Assembly (NCBI GenBank): GCA_902492995.1
Contig: CABUNR010000020.1
Location: 1 to 24,383 of the forward strand
DNA length: 24,383 nucleotides
Source of the DNA: OMSK01 sp902492995
GTDB lineage: Bacteria > Bacillota_I > Bacilli_A > RF39 > UBA660
Direction: 5' to 3'
Part shown: in pieces, positions 7,991-16,839 of the stretch
Position numbering within the stretch: the stretch's first letter is position 1
Layout of the letters: each line of letters begins with the position of its first letter
The notes under the pieces: model-generated
The model's database searches: none
What the model saw: only the letters and a program-made list of their open reading frames with translations
Told to the model about the DNA's origin: nothing
Translations under genes and position numbers: made by a program

Positions 7991-10542
7991 TGAAATTACT
8001 ATTTTTAAATGCCTTAAAAGGATTAAGAAAGAAAAAAGTTCAAATGTTTGGAATAATATTTATGGTAATTTTATCAACTGCTGTTTATACAGGGATGAAT
8101 AGTGCTATAGATAGATTAGAAAACAAATATTACTCATATTTAGATGAACAAAATGTAGAAGATATAACAGTAGCAGTAAATATAGATTACACAAAAGATA
8201 TAACAATCGATGAAATAAATGAAATGTTAAATACAAGTTTAAAAGATATAACAGAAGAAGAAAAAACTATAATAGAAAATTATAAAAAATTTTTAACAAA
8301 TCCAAGTTACGATGTAAGTATAATTTCAAGAGTAAAACAAGTATTTGATAAATATGATGCCATGGATGTTATAGGAAGAAAAAAATTAGATAGTATTAGG
8401 GATAAATATAATTTCAGTTATGAAAAAGAATATTCAAAAATAGTACAAGATAATAAAAAACTATATAAAGTATTACCATATAATAAAAATAAAAAAATAA
8501 ATAAAGTATATTTATTAAAGGGAAAATTACCTCAAAAAGAAAATGAAATAACTATATTAGAAGGATATGCTAAAAAAAATAATTTAAAAATTGGAGATAA
8601 TTATAAAATATTAGAAAAACAATATAAAATAGTAGGATTTACATATGCACCAGACTATGTATATCCAATTATTTCAATGAGTATGCCAATATTTGATGAA
8701 AAAAATAATAATATTATTTATATGTATAATAAAGATTATAATGAAATAACAGGTATAAATGATAATAGTTATGCTATAAAATATAATTTCAAAACAAATA
8801 GAAAATTTGAAATAAAAGTGTCAACAAAGGATGAAAAAGAAACAGAAAAAGAAATAACAGATCCTATTTTAAAAATATTTAATGAAAAAGAAACTGTAAT
8901 GATGGATATGAATACAATTGTTAGAATAATGAGAATAGGATCATTACAACTAGAGTTTGCATCAGATAGATTATTTGCAGAATACTTTTTATATTTACTA
9001 CTTTTAATATCTGTAATAATAATATTAGTAATAACGAAGAAAAGAATAGAAGATGAAAGACTTCAAATAGGAGTTTTAAAATCATTAGGATATAGTAGAT
9101 TTAGTATAGCAACTAGTTACTTAGTCTATCCAATTTTAGGTTCATTAATAGGTGGAATAATAGGCTTTATAATAGGTATAGCTACACACTTTAAAGTTGC
9201 TGATATACTTAGAAGCTATTATTCAGTACCATTATCAAACTATAGTATAAGTTTTGAATATTTAAAAACATCAATTTTAGTTCCAATGATTACATTATCT
9301 TTATTAAGTTATTTAATAGCAATTATAATGTTAAAGAAAAAACCACTTTCATTATTAAAAGAAGGAAGCAATTTACGAGTTAATATATTTAGTAAAATAG
9401 CAAATAGATTAACAAAATTATTACCATTTAATGAAAGATTTAAATATTCTTTAGCATTTAGATCAATAGGTAAACTATTTATAGTAACAATAACATCATT
9501 TTTAACAGGACTATTAATAACATTAATATTAATAGGAATGAATTTATTTAATAATATGATAGATGCATCATTTAAAGGAATGAATTTTAAATATGTTGCT
9601 TATTTTAATGGAATATATAAATATGATAAAAAAGATAAAGAATCAGATTATATTTTAAATATAACTGCACCAATTAATAAAATAGAAACTAAAAATAATA
9701 AAAATAAAAAGATAAAAGAAGATACAAAATTAAATATAAATGGAATTGATTTAGATGCAAAATATACAAAAGTATTAGATAAATCCGAAAAAAATATTAT
9801 AAATAAATTAACAGATGAAAATAAAATAATCTTAAATGAAAATGCCAAAGAAACATTAAAACTTGAAATAGGAGATAAAATAAAACTAAAATATGAAAAC
9901 TTAGAATTTGAATATGAAATAGTAGATTTTAATGCCGATTATATGGGAACAAATGCATATGTAAATAGAAAATCATTAGCAAAAAAAATAAATGTAAGCG
10001 AAAAATCATATTCAACAATTTATTCAAATAATGATAAATATAATGATACATCAAAATTAACAGAAGAAGAGGCAAATACTATTACATATTTATTAAGTAT
10101 TAAGGATTTAAAGGCAAATATAAGTAAACAAATGGATAGATTTAAAGGAAGTATCTATATAGTAATCCTATTTGCATCTGTAATGGCTTTTATAATAATT
10201 GCTGTAATAGCAAACATAGTAGTAGAAGAAAATAAAAAAACAATATCATTAATGAAAGTACTAGGATATGACAACAAAAGAATAAGCAAAATAGTACTTA
10301 ATATATATACACCATTTATAATAATTGCTTATTTAATTTCAATACCAGTAATGACGAAAATATTAAAATTAATAGTAGAAGCACTTGTAGGTGATATAGG
10401 AGTAACTATTCCAATAAAATCGGATCCAATGATATCTTTTATAGGGCTTATATCTCTTTTAATCGCATACTATATAGCTATTAATATATCTAAAAAAGTA
10501 TTAAATAAAATTCCACTAGCAATTGCTCTTAAAAGAGAATAA
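7990..10542 (+). CDS. ABC transporter permease with duplicated FtsX domains
   Basis: An 850-residue membrane protein. The hydrophobic segments suggest eight helices in two repeats of 1+3: helix 1 at about 19-36, a large extracellular domain (about 40-325), helices 2-4 at about 331-352, 375-401 and 424-447, then helix 5 at about 495-520, a second extracellular domain (about 525-715) and helices 6-8 at about 720-747, 765-790 and 816-833. Each repeat has the FtsX coupling motif after its first cytoplasmic turn: LQIGVLKSLGYS and TISLMKVLGYDNKR. Such mechanotransmission permeases couple ATP hydrolysis in the cytoplasm to work outside the membrane. ATG 7990 follows GAGGTGG (7978-7984) by 5 bases; a GTG at 7981 falls inside that site. 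It is flanked by two ATPase genes. No histidine kinase, response regulator or MacA-like adaptor is nearby, so substrate and control are unknown. Confidence 0.9.
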   Translation: MKLLFLNALKGLRKKKVQMFGIIFMVILSTAVYTGMNSAIDRLENKYYSYLDEQNVEDITVAVNIDYTKDITIDEINEMLNTSLKDITEEEKTIIENYKKFLTNPSYDVSIISRVKQVFDKYDAMDVIGRKKLDSIRDKYNFSYEKEYSKIVQDNKKLYKVLPYNKNKKINKVYLLKGKLPQKENEITILEGYAKKNNLKIGDNYKILEKQYKIVGFTYAPDYVYPIISMSMPIFDEKNNNIIYMYNKDYNEITGINDNSYAIKYNFKTNRKFEIKVSTKDEKETEKEITDPILKIFNEKETVMMDMNTIVRIMRIGSLQLEFASDRLFAEYFLYLLLLISVIIILVITKKRIEDERLQIGVLKSLGYSRFSIATSYLVYPILGSLIGGIIGFIIGIATHFKVADILRSYYSVPLSNYSISFEYLKTSILVPMITLSLLSYLIAIIMLKKKPLSLLKEGSNLRVNIFSKIANRLTKLLPFNERFKYSLAFRSIGKLFIVTITSFLTGLLITLILIGMNLFNNMIDASFKGMNFKYVAYFNGIYKYDKKDKESDYILNITAPINKIETKNNKNKKIKEDTKLNINGIDLDAKYTKVLDKSEKNIINKLTDENKIILNENAKETLKLEIGDKIKLKYENLEFEYEIVDFNADYMGTNAYVNRKSLAKKINVSEKSYSTIYSNNDKYNDTSKLTEEEANTITYLLSIKDLKANISKQMDRFKGSIYIVILFASVMAFIIIAVIANIVVEENKKTISLMKVLGYDNKRISKIVLNIYTPFIIIAYLISIPVMTKILKLIVEALVGDIGVTIPIKSDPMISFIGLISLLIAYYIAINISKKVLNKIPLAIALKRE

Positions 10543-10558
10543 AGAGAGAAGGTATAAT

Positions 10559-11263
10559 ATGAATTTAATAGAAATTAAAAATGTATATAAAATATATAAA
10601 ACAGGTAAAATAAAAACAACTGTTTTAAATAATATAAATCTTTCTATAAAAGAAGGAGAAATAATAGTAATATTAGGACCTTCAGGTAGTGGTAAAACAA
10701 CTCTTTTAAATGTTATTTCAGGGCTTGATAAAATAACAAAAGGAAAAATTATTTATAAAGGAAAAAACATTTCAAAATATAATGATAGAAAAATGACAAA
10801 ATTTAGAAAAAACAATTTAGGATTTATATTTCAAACATATAACTTGTTAGAACATTTAAATGTATATGAAAATGTCCTAGTAGGCTCATACCTAGGAAAA
10901 AATAAAGCGAATGTAGATGAAATTATAAAAACAGTTGGGCTTTCTAAACATAAGAAAAAATATATGCATGAATTATCAGGTGGTGAAATGCAAAGGGTGA
11001 GTATTGCAAGAGCTTTAGCTAAAAAACCATCAGTAATGTTTTGTGATGAACCAACGGGTGCTTTGGATGAAAAAACAGGTAAAATAGTATTAGAAACACT
11101 TATAGAAGCAAATAATAAATTAAATACAACAATGATAATAGTAACACATAATCCAGGAATTGCTTTAATAGGTGATAGAGTAATTAAAATGAATAGTGGA
11201 AAAATAGTAGAAGATATAAAAAATCCAAAAAGAATTGATCCTAAAGATATTCCTTGGGGCTAG
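10559..11263 (+). CDS. ABC transporter ATP-binding protein, MacB/LolD type, second copy
   Basis: A 234-residue ATPase with Walker A GPSGSGKTT, a signature loop (LSGGEMQRVSIARAL), Walker B VMFCDEPTGALDEKTG and switch His in VTHN. It has the same architecture as the first ATPase and ends in a similar short tail (PWG against RWA). ATG 10559 follows AGAAGG (10547-10552) by 6 bases; a TTG at 10523 in the same frame lies inside the permease gene and has no ribosome site. The gene begins 16 bases after the permease stop and ends the operon at a strong terminator. It could pair with the first ATPase as a heterodimer on the duplicated permease, or each could form homodimers (inference). Confidence 0.93.
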   Translation: MNLIEIKNVYKIYKTGKIKTTVLNNINLSIKEGEIIVILGPSGSGKTTLLNVISGLDKITKGKIIYKGKNISKYNDRKMTKFRKNNLGFIFQTYNLLEHLNVYENVLVGSYLGKNKANVDEIIKTVGLSKHKKKYMHELSGGEMQRVSIARALAKKPSVMFCDEPTGALDEKTGKIVLETLIEANNKLNTTMIIVTHNPGIALIGDRVIKMNSGKIVEDIKNPKRIDPKDIPWG

Positions 11264-11267
11264 TTTT

Positions 11268-11297
11268 AAAGAAATAAAAATTATTTCTTTTTTTTTT
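11268..11297 (+). terminator. Rho-independent terminator of the ABC transporter operon
   Basis: A perfect 10-bp stem AAAGAAATAA (11268-11277) / TTATTTCTTT (11281-11290) with a 3-base loop, followed by a long T-run to 11297. The expected -35 position of the next gene falls in the descending arm. Confidence 0.88.
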
Positions 11298-11303
11298 ATA
11301 ATT

Positions 11304-11312
11304 TGTTATAAT
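11304..11312 (+). promoter_or_regulatory. Extended -10 promoter of the SNF2 helicase gene
   Basis: TGTTATAAT, a perfect extended -10, 23 bases before the start codon. The -35 position (about 11284-11289, TTCTTT) lies within the upstream terminator and is a poor match. Confidence 0.55.
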
Positions 11313-11335
11313 AAAATTTAAAGGAAGTGTGCTAT

Positions 11336-14300
11336 ATGAGTGATTTAAAAGAATTAGAAATAAGCCATTTTGTAAAAGATTATGATTACCGTGATGCAAG
11401 TAGAGTTTCTAAAAATTATATAGAGATAAAAAAAATAGACAAAGAATATAATAATTTAATTATTTATAATTTTAATATTTCATATAGTAATCAACAAATA
11501 AAAGTTAGAAATAACAAAATAATAGATGTAAAATGCGATTGCTTTAGATTTGGTTATTATAATTCTTGTATACATATAGCGGCTATTTTATATAATTATT
11601 ATGATTATATAAAAACAGGAGATATGACTATAATAGATAAAGAAATATCTTTAGGTATAATGAATGAATTAAAGGTTAATAGAAGTAATGAAATAAAGAA
11701 AAAATGTGATATAGAAATAGATATAAAAGCAGAATCAAATTATTCATTTCTTAATTTAAAAATAGGTGAAAAAAGGAAATATTGTTTAAAACCAAAAGCT
11801 AATTCTTTTTTTAATTGTTATTACAATAACGGATGTAGTGTTAAATTTGGTAAAGAATTTATATATTCTAGTGATAAATACTATTTTAGTGAAGAAGATA
11901 AAAAAATAATAGATTTTGCTTATGATATATATGCTTCACAATATAAAAATAATGATTTTATTTTAACAGAATATAAATTAAGAGAAATACTAGAACTTAA
12001 GAAAGAAAAAAATATATCAGTAAATGGAATAAAAGTATTTGAAATAAAAGAATATACTCCATCTACAACATTAGATAAAAAAGATGATAATTATAATTTA
12101 ACATTCGATCTAGATTTTGATAATATATTACCATTATCAAATAGCCTTAAATATATTTTCTATATAAATAAAATATTAATATTAAAAGATGACTTTGCTA
12201 AATTATTAAAAAGTTTATTATATAATAATATAAATAAATTAGTATTTAATGATACAAGTATATTTTCAAATTCCGTTCTTCCTATTGTTAGAAATAATAT
12301 AGAAGTAACAGAAAATGTAAAAGATATAGTAATAGTAAAAAAGCCTAAAACAAAATTATATTTTGATTTAAATTATGAAAAAATAAAATTAGATATAAAA
12401 TTTGAATATAAGGATAAAATAATATCATATTATGAAAAAGATGAAGAAATATTAAGAGATACAGAATATGAAGAAAAAGTAAAAAATGAAATGTTAGAAT
12501 TAGGTTTTATAATAGAAAAGGATAAATTTGTATTAAAAGATATAGATAAAATAGGATACTTATTAGAAGAAGAATTAATAAAATTAAAAGATAAATATGA
12601 AGTATATACAAGTGAAAAACTAGATAAAGTAAATATTGTAAAAAAAAGTAATATAAAAAGTACCTTTTCAATAGGAAAAGATAATATACTAAAATTTGAT
12701 TTTAACATAGATAATATAGGAAATGACGAATTAATAGATATATTTGATAGTTTAAATAAAAAAAAGAAGTATTATAAATTAAAATCAGGTAATTATCTAG
12801 ATTTAACAAATGATAAATTATTAGAACTAAAATCATTAACAGAAGAAATTAATTTATCTAATAAAGATATATTAAGTAATGATATAAAAATACCAAAATA
12901 TAGAGCAATATATTTAGATAGTTTAAGTAATAAATATAGTATAATTACTAAAGATAATTTATTTAATAAATTTATTACTAATTTTAAAGAATATAAAAAT
13001 ATAGATTTAAAATTAACAAAAGAAGAAAAAAACATATTAAGAGATTATCAAGAAGTAGGAGTAAAATGGTTATATAATATATATAAATGTGATTTAGGAG
13101 GAATACTTGCTGATGAAATGGGACTTGGTAAATCACTACAAACTTTATACTTAATAAAGAAAATACTTAAAGAAAAAAAAGATGCTAAAATATTAATAGT
13201 AACACCTACATCATTATGTTATAACTGGGAAAGAGAAATACAAAAATTTACACCTAATTTAAAATATCATGTATTTACAGAAACAAAAAATATAAGAAAA
13301 GAAAATTTGAAAAATAAAAAAATAAATGTTTATATTACATCATATGGATTACTTAGAGAAGATATAGAATATTATAAAGAACAAAACTTTGAAATATTTA
13401 TAATAGATGAAGCTCAAAATATAAAAAATCCGACATCTTTAATATCAAAATCTGTAAAAATTATAAATGCTAGAACAAAACTAGCTCTTACAGGAACACC
13501 ACTTGAAAATAGTTTAACAGAATTATTTAGTATATTTGATTTTATAATGCCAGGCTTTTTTAATAGTTTAAATGACTTTAATCATAAATATTCTTTTAAA
13601 GATTTTGAAAGTGATAAAGATAAATTAGAACTTTTAAATAATCAAATAAAACCATTTATTTTAAGAAGGAAAAAAGAAAACGTTATAAAAGATCTTCCAC
13701 CTAAAATGGAAAATAATATATATATTGAATTAGAAGAAACACAAAAAGAAATATATGCATCAATGGTAGAAAAAACTAAAAACAAAATGGATGAGTTAAT
13801 AAAAGAAGAAGGATTTACAAAATCAAGATTTGAAATTTTAAAATTACTTACAAGGTTAAGACAAATATGTATTGATCCTAAAATAATATTTGAAAATTAT
13901 GATAAAGAATCATCTAAAATAATAGAAGTAATTAAAGTAATAAAAGAATTAAAAGAAAATAATCATAAAATATTATTATTTAGCTCATTTAGAACAGCTT
14001 TATCTATTATTGAAAAAGAATTAAATAAAAATAAAATAAGTTATTATTTAATAGATGGAAGTGTATCATCTATTAAAAGAATGGAATTAGTAGATAAATT
14101 TAATAGTGACGATACAACTGTATTTTTAATAATGTTAAAAGCAGGTGGAACAGGACTTAATCTAACAAGTGCTGATACGGTAATACATCTAGATTTGTGG
14201 TGGAATCCACAAGCAGAAAATCAAGCAACTGATAGAGTTCATAGAATAGGTCAAAAAAAGATAGTAGAAGTAATTAAATTTATTTCAAAAGGAACTATTG

Positions 14301-14428
14301 AAGAGAGAATATTAGAATTACAAGAAAAGAAAAAGAAGTTATCAGATTCTATAATAGAGGGAAATACAAGAGATCAAAATTTAATAGGTACTTTATCAGA
14401 AAGCGATATAAAAGAATTATTATCATAG
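11336..14428 (+). CDS. SWIM zinc-finger SNF2-family DNA helicase/translocase
   Basis: A 1030-residue double-stranded DNA translocase of the Swi2/Snf2 superfamily, like bacterial YwqA/RapA-type proteins that remodel protein-DNA or polymerase complexes. Seen: an N-terminal SWIM motif C67-x-C69-x8-C78-x-H80; a long, charged middle (about 100-555) of unknown fold; then helicase motifs from about 565: LRDYQEVGVKWL, motif I DEMGLGKS (593-600), motif II DEAQ (691-694), motif III LTGTPLEN, and in the second RecA lobe GGTGLNLTSADTVIHLD and motif VI QATDRVHRIGQ (about 963-973). All ATPase motifs look intact. ATG 11336 follows AAGGAAG (11321-11327) by 8 bases; a GTG at 11327 touches that site. It has its own promoter. 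No nuclease, kinase or phage-defence partner is adjacent, so a housekeeping role is the default. Confidence 0.93.
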   Translation: MSDLKELEISHFVKDYDYRDASRVSKNYIEIKKIDKEYNNLIIYNFNISYSNQQIKVRNNKIIDVKCDCFRFGYYNSCIHIAAILYNYYDYIKTGDMTIIDKEISLGIMNELKVNRSNEIKKKCDIEIDIKAESNYSFLNLKIGEKRKYCLKPKANSFFNCYYNNGCSVKFGKEFIYSSDKYYFSEEDKKIIDFAYDIYASQYKNNDFILTEYKLREILELKKEKNISVNGIKVFEIKEYTPSTTLDKKDDNYNLTFDLDFDNILPLSNSLKYIFYINKILILKDDFAKLLKSLLYNNINKLVFNDTSIFSNSVLPIVRNNIEVTENVKDIVIVKKPKTKLYFDLNYEKIKLDIKFEYKDKIISYYEKDEEILRDTEYEEKVKNEMLELGFIIEKDKFVLKDIDKIGYLLEEELIKLKDKYEVYTSEKLDKVNIVKKSNIKSTFSIGKDNILKFDFNIDNIGNDELIDIFDSLNKKKKYYKLKSGNYLDLTNDKLLELKSLTEEINLSNKDILSNDIKIPKYRAIYLDSLSNKYSIITKDNLFNKFITNFKEYKNIDLKLTKEEKNILRDYQEVGVKWLYNIYKCDLGGILADEMGLGKSLQTLYLIKKILKEKKDAKILIVTPTSLCYNWEREIQKFTPNLKYHVFTETKNIRKENLKNKKINVYITSYGLLREDIEYYKEQNFEIFIIDEAQNIKNPTSLISKSVKIINARTKLALTGTPLENSLTELFSIFDFIMPGFFNSLNDFNHKYSFKDFESDKDKLELLNNQIKPFILRRKKENVIKDLPPKMENNIYIELEETQKEIYASMVEKTKNKMDELIKEEGFTKSRFEILKLLTRLRQICIDPKIIFENYDKESSKIIEVIKVIKELKENNHKILLFSSFRTALSIIEKELNKNKISYYLIDGSVSSIKRMELVDKFNSDDTTVFLIMLKAGGTGLNLTSADTVIHLDLWWNPQAENQATDRVHRIGQKKIVEVIKFISKGTIEERILELQEKKKKLSDSIIEGNTRDQNLIGTLSESDIKELLS

Positions 14429-14448
14429 TTCTTTTTTTATTTAAAGTA

Positions 14449-14457
14449 TGTTAAAAT
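14449..14457 (+). promoter_or_regulatory. Candidate extended -10 promoter of the Nudix/EEP pair
   Basis: TGTTAAAAT, 15 bases before the GTG start; the -35 region is T-rich and not a clear match. I see no terminator hairpin between the helicase gene and this site, so read-through is possible. Confidence 0.4.
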
Positions 14458-14472
14458 TAATTTGGTGGTAAT

Positions 14473-14961
14473 GTGAAAACAATAATAAAAAATGATTTAA
14501 ATATAAAAGAAGAGGATATAAAAGATGTAGAAATAAGAGTAAAAGCTGTATTAATAAATGATTTGGATGAAATATTATTTGGATATTCTTATAATTGTTA
14601 TCAATTAATAGGTGGACATGTAGAAGAAAAAGAAAAATTAATTGAAACACTAAAAAGAGAAATTACTGAAGAGGCAGGAATTACTTTAGAAATACCCGAA
14701 AAAAAACCAGACGCCATATATATAGAATACTTAAAAAATAAAAAGGAAGTGATTTATTATTATATAATTAAATGTAATGAAAAAATTAATTTAAAAAATA
14801 CAAATTATACAAAAGAAGAAAAAATAGGAAATTTCAGTTTAAGATACATAAAAATAAAAGATTTAAAAAAAGAAATAATAGATAATTCTAAAAAATATAG
14901 TGATGCATTAGTAATTGCAAATGAAATGTTACCAGTATTTCATGAATTAGGACTTATATAA
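14473..14961 (+). CDS. Nudix hydrolase
   Basis: A 162-residue protein with a complete Nudix box at 48-70: G48, Glu54 and REITEEAGI (62-70), matching G-x5-E-x7-REUxEExGU. Such enzymes cleave nucleoside diphosphates linked to another moiety; the substrate cannot be told here. The start is GTG 14473: the element GGTGG-TAAT-GTG has the same spacing as GGTGG-TAGT-ATG of polC. An ATG two bases earlier (14471) is followed at once by TGA, so it cannot encode the protein but forms a start-stop pair over the true start. The gene overlaps the next one by a single base (TAATG), so the two are coupled. Confidence 0.88.
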   Translation: MKTIIKNDLNIKEEDIKDVEIRVKAVLINDLDEILFGYSYNCYQLIGGHVEEKEKLIETLKREITEEAGITLEIPEKKPDAIYIEYLKNKKEVIYYYIIKCNEKINLKNTNYTKEEKIGNFSLRYIKIKDLKKEIIDNSKKYSDALVIANEMLPVFHELGLI

Positions 14962-15731
14962 TGAAAATTGGAACTCTTAATTTAAGAAATAATAAAGTAA
15001 ATAGAGAAGGCGGATTAAGAAGCGATGGATTTAGTAATGCTAAAATGATCGCAAATCATATAATAAATGAACAATTTGATATACTAGGTACTCAAGAATT
15101 AACTAGAAATTATAAAAAAGAAATAATGAAATTTTTACCTAACTATAAATTTTATGGTGGATATAGATATGGTAACAATATAATATCTAATAGTATTAAA
15201 ATAATTAAAGATTATAATGAAAATAATAATATAATAACAAAATATAAAGTAATCAAAAAAAGAACTAAATTATTACCTATAATACCATTTAATATAAATA
15301 AATTAATAAATGCTATAAAATTAAAAAAAATATTTCCAAGAATAGTTACAATTATAATATTAGAAGATAGTAATAAAAGAAAGATATGTGCTATAAATAC
15401 GCATTTAGATTTCAAAATAAAGAATTTACAAAAAAGGCAACTAAATAAATTATTTAAAATAATAAAAAAATATAGAAAATATCCAATTATAATAACAGGA
15501 GACTTTAATATAGAAATAACTAATGATATATTTAATGAATTTATAGAAAAATTAAAATTATTAAATATATATAGAATAGATATAAATGATAAAACAAATG
15601 ATAGAAAATTTAAAACTAAAACAGCAATAGATCATATATTTTTATCCAATGAATTTAAAGTTATAAATAAAGGTGTAAATGATTTAGGAGATATAACAGA
15701 TCATAAAGAAGTATATGTAGAGGTAGTATAA
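14961..15731 (+). CDS. Endonuclease/exonuclease/phosphatase (EEP) family hydrolase
   Basis: A 256-residue metal-dependent phosphoesterase. All family landmarks are present: Asn7 (TLNLRN), Glu46 (TQEL), His148 and Asp150 (NTHLD), Asp181 and Asn183 (GDFN), Asp224-His225 (IDHIF) and the catalytic pair Asp247-His248 (TDHKE). No signal peptide or membrane segment is seen, so it should act in the cytoplasm. The EEP fold covers AP endonucleases, DNases, sphingomyelinases and phosphatases, and the sequence does not pick among them; a lysine-rich middle (about 80-125) would suit a polyanionic substrate (inference). It overlaps the Nudix gene by one base, suggesting that both act on nucleotides or in one pathway. 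No terminator is evident after it. Confidence 0.88.
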   Translation: MKIGTLNLRNNKVNREGGLRSDGFSNAKMIANHIINEQFDILGTQELTRNYKKEIMKFLPNYKFYGGYRYGNNIISNSIKIIKDYNENNNIITKYKVIKKRTKLLPIIPFNINKLINAIKLKKIFPRIVTIIILEDSNKRKICAINTHLDFKIKNLQKRQLNKLFKIIKKYRKYPIIITGDFNIEITNDIFNEFIEKLKLLNIYRIDINDKTNDRKFKTKTAIDHIFLSNEFKVINKGVNDLGDITDHKEVYVEVV

Positions 15732-15784
15732 TAAAAATTATTGTAAATTAAGTTAGTAAAATTTATAAAAATTAAAAAGTAATA

Positions 15785-15793
15785 TGATATAAT
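15785..15793 (+). promoter_or_regulatory. Extended -10 promoter of the six-gene glycoside operon
   Basis: TGATATAAT, identical to the element of the ABC operon (7261-7269) and of the ABC-F gene (21862-21870). The -35 region is A/T-rich without a clear TTGACA. The first gene begins 20 bases downstream. It is the only convincing promoter seen for the operon. Confidence 0.55.
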
Positions 15794-15813
15794 GTACAAA
15801 GGGAAGTGATTTA

Positions 15814-16839
15814 ATGCAATATTTATGCACATATGGAAGTGGATGGGACAAAGCAATAAAAATAATACTTAGTAAAAACTACAAAAATTTAGAAATTAAG
15901 TCTATTGGTGACGGAATAGCAATATTTGAAACTGATGAATTAATTGATCCAAAAAAATTGTTTTTCTTTAATAATGTATATGTTTTAATTAAATCAATTA
16001 AGTGTAATACTACAAATTTTGATAAAAATGTAAGCACTTTAGTTAATGAGATAAGAATTGAATATAAAAAAATTAAATATTATATCAAAAAAATGAATAG
16101 TAAAAGTTTTAAAATTATTTCTATTGATGGAAATCAACCATGTAAGATTGATTATAATAAAGTATCTAAATTAGAAAACAATATAATAATGAATTTAGGA
16201 TTAGTAGTATCAAAAAAGAAACATGATTTAGATTTTGTTTTTTTGCAACGTACAAATGGTATGATGTATTTTTTGTTAAAATTATCGTATAATCGTGTAA
16301 CAGAAAAAAAAATTGAACAAGGATCATTAAGACCTGAAGTTGCTTATTTATTGTCATCATTAGCGGATATAAAGGAAACCGATATTATATTAGACCCTTT
16401 TACTGGAAGTGGAGCAATTCCTAAAGAAATAATGAAAAGATATAAGTATAATATGATTTTTGCATCAGAAATAGATAATGAAAAATATACAAAATTAAAA
16501 AAAGAGTTTAAAAATAATAGTAAATATTTTTTTGTTAAAAATTTTGATGCTTTAGATATGAATTTTTTTGAAAATAACTTTATAGACTGTGTTGTAACAG
16601 ATCCACCATGGAATATTTTTGAACATGAAAATAAAAGTTACACAGAATTTTACTATAAAATGTTACTCGAATTAAACCGTATAGTAAAACCAAATGGTAA
16701 AATTATTATTTTGATGGGAAATGAAAATGAATTTGAGGACGCATTAGATAAAATTGAAAGTTTGAAGTTAAATGATAGATTATCTGTATTAATAAATGGA
16801 AAAAAAGCAAAAGTCTATATTATAGAGGTGTTTAAATGA
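15814..16839 (+). CDS. TRM11/TrmN-like SAM-dependent RNA methyltransferase
   Basis: A 341-residue protein. The C-terminal Rossmann domain has the run GSLRPEVAYLLSSLA that precedes the SAM site in UPF0020/TRM11-type RNA guanosine-N2 methyltransferases, SAM motif I DPFTGSGAI (194-202) and the catalytic DPPWN (263-267). The D-P-P-W motif methylates an exocyclic or side-chain nitrogen, in this family N2 of guanosine in tRNA or rRNA. The first ~150 residues are divergent; a THUMP-type RNA-binding module would be expected, but I cannot confirm it. ATG 15814 follows GGGAAG (15801-15806) by 7 bases. It heads the operon and overlaps the GT4 gene by ATGA, so it is co-translated with glycan-type enzymes, an odd place for a housekeeping tRNA enzyme. 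Self-protection by rRNA modification is one explanation; a metabolite N-methyltransferase is another. Confidence 0.82.
   Translation: MQYLCTYGSGWDKAIKIILSKNYKNLEIKSIGDGIAIFETDELIDPKKLFFFNNVYVLIKSIKCNTTNFDKNVSTLVNEIRIEYKKIKYYIKKMNSKSFKIISIDGNQPCKIDYNKVSKLENNIIMNLGLVVSKKKHDLDFVFLQRTNGMMYFLLKLSYNRVTEKKIEQGSLRPEVAYLLSSLADIKETDIILDPFTGSGAIPKEIMKRYKYNMIFASEIDNEKYTKLKKEFKNNSKYFFVKNFDALDMNFFENNFIDCVVTDPPWNIFEHENKSYTEFYYKMLLELNRIVKPNGKIIILMGNENEFEDALDKIESLKLNDRLSVLINGKKAKVYIIEVFK

Noticed and set aside
7289..11263. BceAB-type antimicrobial peptide detoxification module
   Set aside because: The permease has two 1+3 repeats with two large extracellular domains, not the ten-helix BceB plan with one, and no BceRS two-component genes are present.
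11336..15731. A phage-defence system from SNF2 helicase, Nudix and EEP nuclease
   Set aside because: The helicase and the pair have separate promoter signals, no other defence gene is near, and YwqA-like SWIM-SNF2 proteins are common in Bacillota. Adjacency alone is not enough.
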